Of a DNA stretch of 64,000 nucleotides, positions 58,605 to 64,000 are shown one piece after another; the first letter of the stretch is position 1, and each line of letters starts with the position of its first letter. The notes beneath the pieces are model-generated. The model saw only the letters and a program-made list of their open reading frames with translations. It was not told the origin of the DNA and made no database searches. This stretch comes from Bacillus litorisediminis (lineage in GTDB: Bacteria; Bacillota; Bacilli; Bacillales; JC228): the NCBI RefSeq assembly GCF_022808645.1, contig NZ_JAKZKT010000013.1:34152-98151 (forward strand), in the 5' to 3' direction. The position numbers and the translations under genes were made by a program.

Positions 58605-59843
58605 TTAGAATGAGAGATACTTTCTTGGGTTGACGGCGTTTGTCTTGTTGGCATTCCATGGTCCTTCGTGGATTTCGAAGTGCAGATGCTGACCATAAGA
58701 CATTCCTGTGTTACCCATTACACCGATTTGCTGTCCTCTTGTGACAACTTCACCTTCGCCTACGCTCCGGCTGTTTAAATGGGCATAAACGGTTGTGAAG
58801 ATTTGCCCGTTAATGGAATGGCTGATAAAAATAGCATTTCCATAGCTTGGCGAGTAATAAGAGCGGATTACCACACCATCTGCAGCAGCAACGACTGGCA
58901 CATGGCCACCTTTTGCGATATCTAAACCGTAGTGGAAGTCGCCCCATCTAGGTCCAAACTCAGATGATACATATCCGGCAGCAGGAACCATAAAGGTTCC
59001 GCCGGTGTCAGCTGGATAAGATCCGCCACCGGACTGTTGAGCCGCTTTTCTTTGTCTCTCTAATTCAGCTAATCTTGCCTTTTCGAGTTCAATAGCTTTA
59101 GCCATCGTCGCTTCTTGAGCTGCAAGCAATTCTTCTTGCTCTTTCAAATCCATAACTTCATTTTCGATATTGGCTTGCTGCTTACGAAGCTCTTCCATCA
59201 AAGCATCTTTTTCTTTACGCTGCGCATCTAAAGTAGCCTTCATTTTTTCCAATTCCTGACGGAGTGTTTCTAACTTTGCCAGCTCTTCTTCTTGTTGTTT
59301 TTGCAGCTTTTCCAATTTCGCCAGGTCTTCTTCTTGCTCTTTAATTAACTGCTTGTCCGCATCCATAATCGTAGAAACCGCACTAACACGGCTAATAAAT
59401 TCCCCAAAGCTATTGGCACCAAGTAAAACATCTAAGTAACTAAGAGATCCGCCTGAACGCTGGAATGCACGTGCACGCTCTTTTAATAATTCGTTTCTCT
59501 TTTCAATCGTTTCGGTTAATTCTCGGATTTCTGCTTGAAGAATAGAAATCTCCTCTTTTTTTCTATTAATCTCTTGATCTTTTTCATGTATCTGTGTATT
59601 AGTTTCAGCAATCTTTGTATCGAGCTCTTCAACTTCCTGCTTTAACTTGTCTTGCTGTGCCTGTAAACTGCTGATTTCCGCATTCTTTTCTTCGATTTCG
59701 CTGCTGACTCCTGAACGTTCTTTACTAATCGCATTTTTTTTATTTTCTAAATCATTTATCGTATTAGCCTCTGCTACGCTATATGTAAGCGTTCCTACTA
59801 ATAGAAAAAACGCTGTAACAATCGAAATCGTGCTTTTTTTCAA
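58605..59843 (-). CDS. coiled-coil M23 peptidoglycan hydrolase (EnvC/PcsB-like)
   Basis: 412 residues from TTG 59843 behind AGGCAGGG. Signal peptide (TISIVTAFFLLVGTLTYSVAEA), a long coiled coil (about 35-255, with repeated NAEISSLQAQQDKLKQEVEE-like heptads), then a C-terminal LytM/M23 domain with HYGLDIAKGG and HLHFEIHEG zinc motifs. It is the expected partner of FtsEX, which in E. coli (EnvC) and streptococci (PcsB) drives septal peptidoglycan splitting; in B. subtilis the partner is CwlO instead. It is 91 bp downstream of ftsX. Confidence 0.9.
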   Translation of the reverse strand: MKKSTISIVTAFFLLVGTLTYSVAEANTINDLENKKNAISKERSGVSSEIEEKNAEISSLQAQQDKLKQEVEELDTKIAETNTQIHEKDQEINRKKEEISILQAEIRELTETIEKRNELLKERARAFQRSGGSLSYLDVLLGANSFGEFISRVSAVSTIMDADKQLIKEQEEDLAKLEKLQKQQEEELAKLETLRQELEKMKATLDAQRKEKDALMEELRKQQANIENEVMDLKEQEELLAAQEATMAKAIELEKARLAELERQRKAAQQSGGGSYPADTGGTFMVPAAGYVSSEFGPRWGDFHYGLDIAKGGHVPVVAAADGVVIRSYYSPSYGNAIFISHSINGQIFTTVYAHLNSRSVGEGEVVTRGQQIGVMGNTGMSYGQHLHFEIHEGPWNANKTNAVNPRKYLSF

Positions 59844-59934
59844 AAGTATTCCCTGCCTTTCTTTTATCATAGACTAAAAGTGAGATATGTATCGGGAGCT
59901 GAGTGAATGGGATCAGCTCCGGTTTTTCTATTTA

Positions 59935-60828
59935 TTAAGCTTTTAAAAACTTCCGAATCGACATGGTACTTCCCCAGATACCAATCAGTGCGCCTAACAG
60001 GATCAGCAGCCCTGACAGCTGATAGATAAATGGAGTATAGTCCAAGATTCGTATAAAAGTAGATTCTAGCTGAGGTGACAGGTAGTCATACACTTTTTTA
60101 TAAAGAATCGCGATTAAGGTAATCGGGATAAATGAACCTAGTACTCCCAGCCACATTCCTTCAAGGAAAAACGGCCATCTGATAAAGCCATTTGTAGCCC
60201 CAACCAATCGCATGATTTCAATTTCCTTGCTTCTGGCCAAAATCGTAATTTTAATCGTATTTGAAATAAGGAACATCGCTGTGAACAGCAGGCCGACAAT
60301 TAAAACAAGTCCAACGTTGCGGCCAATTTCAAGGATATCAAATAATTTATCTATTTTGCCAGCCCCGTACTCAGTCTCGCTTACATGCTGCATCACGTTA
60401 ATTTGATTGGCGACAGCCTTTGTATTTCTTGGGTCTGATGCTTTGACAATGTATTTATTGTGCAGCGGATTTTCTTGCTGCCATAGTGCGAAGAGCTCCC
60501 CTTCATCACCCATGCTTTCTGCAAACGCAGCCAGCTCTTGGTCTTTAGAAGAAAAAGTAACTTCCTCCACACCGTTTAACGCTTTTATTTGTTCGCCTAA
60601 TTGCTCTACCGCTGCTTGGTCAGCTGTCAGATCAATATAAACATGGATTTCAACATCTTCTTCCAATGATGTTGCAACCTCATTTAAATTCATCATAATC
60701 AGAAAAAATACACCAACTAAAAGCAAAGTCACAGTTACGGCACTGACTGAGGCGAATGTCATCCAACCGTTGCGTCCTAAACTCTTGATGCTCTCACGCA
60801 TATGTCTTAGAAGAGTTCTAGCTTTCAT
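59935..60828 (-). CDS. ftsX: cell-division ABC transporter permease FtsX
   Basis: 297 residues from ATG 60828 (MKARTLLRHM), behind GAGGAG; an upstream open frame is not needed. Four transmembrane segments (residues about 24-44, then three near the C-terminus) and the extracellular loop between TM1 and TM2 are typical. The opening ESIKSLGRNGWMTFASVSAV is the FtsX signature. It works with FtsE to activate the M23 hydrolase. Confidence 0.96.
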   Translation of the reverse strand: MKARTLLRHMRESIKSLGRNGWMTFASVSAVTVTLLLVGVFFLIMMNLNEVATSLEEDVEIHVYIDLTADQAAVEQLGEQIKALNGVEEVTFSSKDQELAAFAESMGDEGELFALWQQENPLHNKYIVKASDPRNTKAVANQINVMQHVSETEYGAGKIDKLFDILEIGRNVGLVLIVGLLFTAMFLISNTIKITILARSKEIEIMRLVGATNGFIRWPFFLEGMWLGVLGSFIPITLIAILYKKVYDYLSPQLESTFIRILDYTPFIYQLSGLLILLGALIGIWGSTMSIRKFLKA

Positions 60829-61504
60829 AGCCATAATCTCCTCTCTCTTCATCGCGCACAATCTGTCCGTTTTCTACGGCAATAACACGATGTTTTAAGG
60901 TGTTTACAATCTCTTTGTTGTGAGTAGCCATGACCACCGTAGTACCACGGTTATTAATTTCCTCAAAGATTCTCATAATGTCCCAGCTTGTCTCAGGATC
61001 CAGGTTACCTGTGGGCTCGTCCGCTATGACAACCTTTGGCGAGTTTACAATCGAACGTGCAATCGAAATTCGCTGCTGCTCTCCTCCTGAAAGCTCAGAT
61101 GGAAGCATTCTTGCTTTATGCTTTAAGCTCACTAAATCGAGAACCTCCATAACCCTTCTGCGGATTTGTTTTGGCGTTTCCTCGATTGCCTCCAGCGCAA
61201 AAGCAACATTTTCATAGACAGTTAGTTTCGGCAAAAGCTTAAAATCCTGAAAAACAACGCCTAAGTTTCTTCTAAAAATCGGTACCCGACTGTTGCGAAG
61301 AGTTGATAGATTCGTATTATTAACGATAATCACTCCGCTTGTCGGTTTTTCTTCACGATACATCATTTTAATAAACGTAGATTTACCAGCACCGCTGGGA
61401 CCTACGACATATACAAATTCACCTTTTTCAATCTTGACGTTAATGCCATTTGCGGCCAAAACGCCGTTTTTATATTTTTTATAAACATCTTTCATTTCTA
61501 TCAT
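60818..61504 (-). CDS. ftsE: cell-division ABC transporter ATPase FtsE
   Basis: 228 residues from ATG 61504 (MIEMKDVYKKYKNG), with GGGTGG upstream. Walker A GPSGAGKST, signature LSGGEQQR and Walker B VVIADEPTGNLDPE are present. It overlaps the ftsX start. The 5' region (61505-61923) shows no clear promoter but has the cccB terminator at 61892. Confidence 0.96.
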   Translation of the reverse strand: MIEMKDVYKKYKNGVLAANGINVKIEKGEFVYVVGPSGAGKSTFIKMMYREEKPTSGVIIVNNTNLSTLRNSRVPIFRRNLGVVFQDFKLLPKLTVYENVAFALEAIEETPKQIRRRVMEVLDLVSLKHKARMLPSELSGGEQQRISIARSIVNSPKVVIADEPTGNLDPETSWDIMRIFEEINNRGTTVVMATHNKEIVNTLKHRVIAVENGQIVRDEERGDYGYES

Positions 61505-61891
61505 GAAATAACCACCCAAATGTTGTGTACTCTGAATTCCAAATCAATTGTACTATAATCCGACAAACTATATATACATGTTTTGACAATTTCGCTTAAA
61601 AAAGGGATATATTTTACCCTATTTTTGGGGTCCAGAAACATTATAACACTCGAAATGTCAAAAAAAACGAAAAAAATTATTACATTTTGATTTCATTCTA
61701 GTTCAAATTCACTAGATTTCTTATTTTACCAGAGTTGAAATTTGTCGATAACTGGAAAACGGCAGCTTTTAGTCCTATTTTTTCCATGATTGGCAATAGG
61801 GCTTTGGCTCGGAATTTGTAAAATCAGGTCTGTTGCTCAATGATCGGTTCAAATGACTAGAGTCTTATTTCCTAAAATTAGCAATAAAAAC

Positions 61892-61912
61892 AGGACCCTA
61901 TAAAAGAGTCCT
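61892..61912 (-). terminator. terminator of cccB
   Basis: AGGACCC and GAGTCCT pair (one mismatch) with a 7-nt loop; on the minus strand it is followed by GTTTTT. It lies 12 bp after the cccB stop. Confidence 0.75.
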
Positions 61913-61923
61913 TGACTTCGGGA

Positions 61924-62259
61924 TTATTTTAATGTTGAAAGCCATTCAGCTACAGTCGCAGCTTCATCCCCTTGGATTAACCCGCCAGGCATATTGGTTC
62001 CTTTACCCTCTAAAATGATTTCTTCAATTTCGGCTTGCGAGTATTTCGAACCTACTTTCTCTAAAGATGGACCACCGGCTCCTTGTAAATTTTGACCGTG
62101 ACATTGGAGACAATTTTGTTCATAAATAGGTCTTGCCTCTGCCTCAATGGCGCTAGGCTCAGCCCCATTTTCCTGTGTTTCTTCTTCCTCTCCCCCGCCG
62201 CAGGCTGATAAAGCGAGCAGTATGGTCGGGATGAGGAAAGCCATCCATTTTTTAGACAA
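61924..62259 (-). CDS. cccB: cytochrome c-551 lipoprotein CccB
   Basis: 111 residues from TTG 62259, 7 bases behind GGAGGG. Lipobox LSACG with a downstream polar stretch, then a class I cytochrome c domain with CLQCH haem site and a distal methionine in GTNMPGG. In B. subtilis it is a membrane-bound electron carrier. It lies 28 bp after yvjA on the same strand. Confidence 0.92.
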   Translation of the reverse strand: MSKKWMAFLIPTILLALSACGGGEEEETQENGAEPSAIEAEARPIYEQNCLQCHGQNLQGAGGPSLEKVGSKYSQAEIEEIILEGKGTNMPGGLIQGDEAATVAEWLSTLK

Positions 62260-62286
62260 CGAAGATCCCTCCATTTGATTGAAAAA

Positions 62287-63135
62287 TTAATTCCGCTTAA
62301 ATCCTTCGCCTAAAACCTCAGATGCATCCATCACGACAACAAACGCATGTGCATCAATACTTTTAACAATGTCCTTTAATTTTTGAAATTCTGTCTGATC
62401 CACAACGCACATTAGGACAGATTTGGCATAATCGGTATAACCGCCATATGCTTGTAGTTTTGTCACACCACGCGGAATTTTATGCAAAACCGCTTCCCGA
62501 ATCTGTTGCTCATAATCGGTAATGATAAGGGCCATTTTCGAACGCTTCCAACCCGTTTGCACGACATCTATCGTCTTACTCGTTGCATATAAACCAATCA
62601 AAGCATAAAGACCGCCTTCAATATCAAACACAATAGCCGCTGATAAAACAATCAGCCCGTCAATAATCGCTACACAAGTTCCCAGACTCAAACCTGCATA
62701 TTTATGTAAAATTTGTGCCGCTAAATCAGTTCCTCCTGTCGAAGCATGCCCACGAAACACAATCCCGAGACCTAAACCTACCCCCATTCCGCCAAACAAA
62801 GCGCCAAGCAGCGGATTCAGCGTGAAAGGCTCCCAGTCATTCGTCAGGAATACCACCAGCGGCAAAAATAACGTCCCGGCCAGTGTCTTATATCCATATT
62901 GAAACCCTAATAAAAGCACACCCGCTATAAACAAAGGAATATTTAAAGCCCATTGGACAAAAGCCGGCTCCCAACCGAACAAAGCATCCAGTATCGTACT
63001 AATCCCACTCACTCCACCAGATGCCACCCGATTTGGCAGCAGCAGTACGTTAAAAGAAATCGCAACAACGGCAGATCCCAAAAGCACCAGCACATATTCA
63101 GTTAGCTTTTGGACCGTCGAGTTACTCTGATTCAT
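62287..63135 (-). CDS. yvjA: YitT family membrane protein (YvjA-like)
   Basis: 282 residues with six transmembrane helices (about 10-30 to 175-190; a NVLLLPNRVASGGVSGIST segment is typical) and a C-terminal DUF2179 domain (about 210-282). The function is unknown. Its place ahead of cccB matches the B. subtilis yvjA-cccB-ftsE-ftsX order. Confidence 0.85.
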   Translation of the reverse strand: MNQSNSTVQKLTEYVLVLLGSAVVAISFNVLLLPNRVASGGVSGISTILDALFGWEPAFVQWALNIPLFIAGVLLLGFQYGYKTLAGTLFLPLVVFLTNDWEPFTLNPLLGALFGGMGVGLGLGIVFRGHASTGGTDLAAQILHKYAGLSLGTCVAIIDGLIVLSAAIVFDIEGGLYALIGLYATSKTIDVVQTGWKRSKMALIITDYEQQIREAVLHKIPRGVTKLQAYGGYTDYAKSVLMCVVDQTEFQKLKDIVKSIDAHAFVVVMDASEVLGEGFKRN

Positions 63136-63329
63136 TGTGTATTCTCCTTTATCGCCATACTCCTATTTTTCGATGAAACCTAGGAGATTATAACAGGGGA
63201 TGAAAATAGTGTGAATAGGTTTTGGTGAATTTAGGCCGAACCTCTTAATAAAGGTCAGCGGCATTGTATTTTTTGACGATATGGCAATGTTTTTTGATTT
63301 TTGGCCAATTTTCTAGCCTATTTTCGGTT

Positions 63330-63860
63330 TATAACCAAACTCAGAGTCATTTAATCGAACTCACAGTTATTTGAACGAACTCAGAGGGTGGTTTACCGAA
63401 CTCAGTAATCATTTCACCAAACTTAGAACCGTTATAACGAACTCAGAAGTGGTGTTACCGAATTCAGAACAAATTAACCGGACTTAGTAATTGCTTTACC
63501 GAACTCAGACCAGTTTATCAGAACTCTGCACCTGTTATCAGGGACTTCGTAACCCTTATTCCGGACTCAGCATCCCTTTATCCCAGACTTTGTACCCTTT
63601 ATTTCGGATTCTCCAGCCTTTATTCAGGACTCAGCAACCCTTATTGGACTCAGCTCCCTTTATCCCGGACTTTGCACCCTTTATTTCGGATTCTCCAGCC
63701 TTTATTCCGGATCTCCAGCGTTTATTCCGGACTCAGCAACCCTTATTCCGGATTCACCAGCCTTTATTCCGGACTCAGCACCCCTTCTCGGAACTCACCC
63801 CCCTTTTCCAGTCAATGAACCCCTTATTTGGGACTCAACAATCATCTATGCTTCTCAGAG
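63330..63860. repeat. family B tandem repeat array (copy B3)
   Basis: About 25 degenerate units of 19-24 bp. The left part has TTTACCGAACTCAGA-type units; the right part reads CTTTATTCCGGACTCAGCA, with an 82-bp higher-order duplication around 63587 and 63669 (ACTTTGNACCCTTTATTTCGGATTC). It fills the gap between yvjA and the partial gene at the right edge. Confidence 0.82.
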
Positions 63861-63883
63861 ATCTTTTCCCCACATTAAGAAAA

Positions 63884-63904
63884 ACCGGGCAAAAACCGCC
63901 CGGT
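63884..63904 (-). terminator. terminator of the partial right-edge gene
   Basis: ACCGGGC (63884-63890) and GCCCGGT (63898-63904) form a perfect 7-bp stem with T runs on both strands. It lies just after the stop of the right-edge gene. Confidence 0.85.
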
Positions 63905-63914
63905 CCTTTTTTGT

Positions 63915-64000
63915 TTAGCGTATGTCTGATATTTTGTACTCTATCCCTTGTACTCCTTTATAATACTCAGGGTACATTTCTCCTCCACATTTTTCACATG
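63915..64000 (-). CDS. C-terminal fragment of a CxxC protein (partial)
   Basis: Only the last 28 residues are in the window: a CEKCGGEMYPEYYKG stretch, possibly half of a zinc ribbon, ending in KISDIR and a TAA at 63915. It is followed by a strong terminator, which supports a real gene end. The family is not recognisable; the gene lies where prfB would be in B. subtilis, but the sequence does not resemble release factor 2. Confidence 0.5.
   Translation of the reverse strand, partial: CEKCGGEMYPEYYKGVQGIEYKISDIR

Overview
The window looks like a chromosomal segment of a low-GC Gram-positive spore former of the Bacillaceae (Bacillus sensu lato). The grounds are strong AAGGAGG-type ribosome binding sites, an S-box (SAM) riboswitch ahead of metY, a lutABC operon, a LysM-YkuD transpeptidase, and a block at the right end (yvjA, cccB, ftsE, ftsX, ctpB, minJ) in the order known from Bacillus subtilis. 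No rRNA, tRNA, CRISPR array or intact insertion sequence was seen. Assignments rest on motifs and remembered families; no database was searched.

Region 1 (1-2893): the start of an MFS drug exporter running off the left edge, an AraC-type regulator that probably controls it, and two convergent VOC/glyoxalase-fold proteins.

Region 2 (3961-25549) is the most interesting part: a roughly 21 kb accessory sugar-catabolism locus. It holds four Gfo/Idh/MocA dehydrogenases plus a degenerate relative, a xylose-isomerase-like TIM barrel, an acetyl-xylan-esterase-type deacetylase, an FAD oxidoreductase, a DapA-like aldolase, an atypical SDR epimerase, a sugar ABC importer, a YesL-like membrane protein, and a 1630-residue protein that joins a cytosolic alcohol-dehydrogenase-like module to a beta-propeller, Ig-like and carbohydrate-binding domains. 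A divergent regulator combining a GGDEF-like fold (GGKEY loop) with a winged helix sits in the middle. Three copies of a palindrome (A-R-A-G-A-C-N2-G-T-C-T-Y-T) overlap or adjoin the promoters of the catabolic operon, the regulator and the transporter/yesL divergon, so the locus looks like one regulon.

Region 3 (26401-37301) is a mixed housekeeping stretch: LysM-YkuD transpeptidase, GNAT acetyltransferase, a lipoprotein pair, a MocR regulator divergent from a class D beta-lactamase, a phosphodiesterase-like protein, a GH18 lipoprotein and small hypotheticals. Two genes here (HAD phosphatase, GDSL hydrolase) carry single-base frameshifts.

Region 4 (37800-45622) is lutABC behind a complete branched-chain-amino-acid-type (HAAT) ABC importer. 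Region 5 (46173-48739) is a secreted lamin-tail/metallophosphoesterase gene apparently split by a frameshift.

Region 6 (49122-64000) is the cell-division and envelope block minJ, a frameshifted MFS gene, ctpB, then metX-metY-(S-box)-metI-like genes, then an M23 hydrolase with ftsX and ftsE, cccB and yvjA. At the edge is the tail of a CxxC protein.

Intergenic space is unusually rich in repeats. Family A is a 191-194 bp tandem unit with 17-bp hairpins (3.2-3.9 kb, 11.3-11.8 kb, related modules at 37.5 kb). Family B is a roughly 20-22 bp unit around a CCGAACTCAG core (25.6-26.3, 53.8-54.2 and 63.3-63.9 kb). Several smaller palindromic families are also present. Long ORFs inside family B are artefacts of a 21-bp period.
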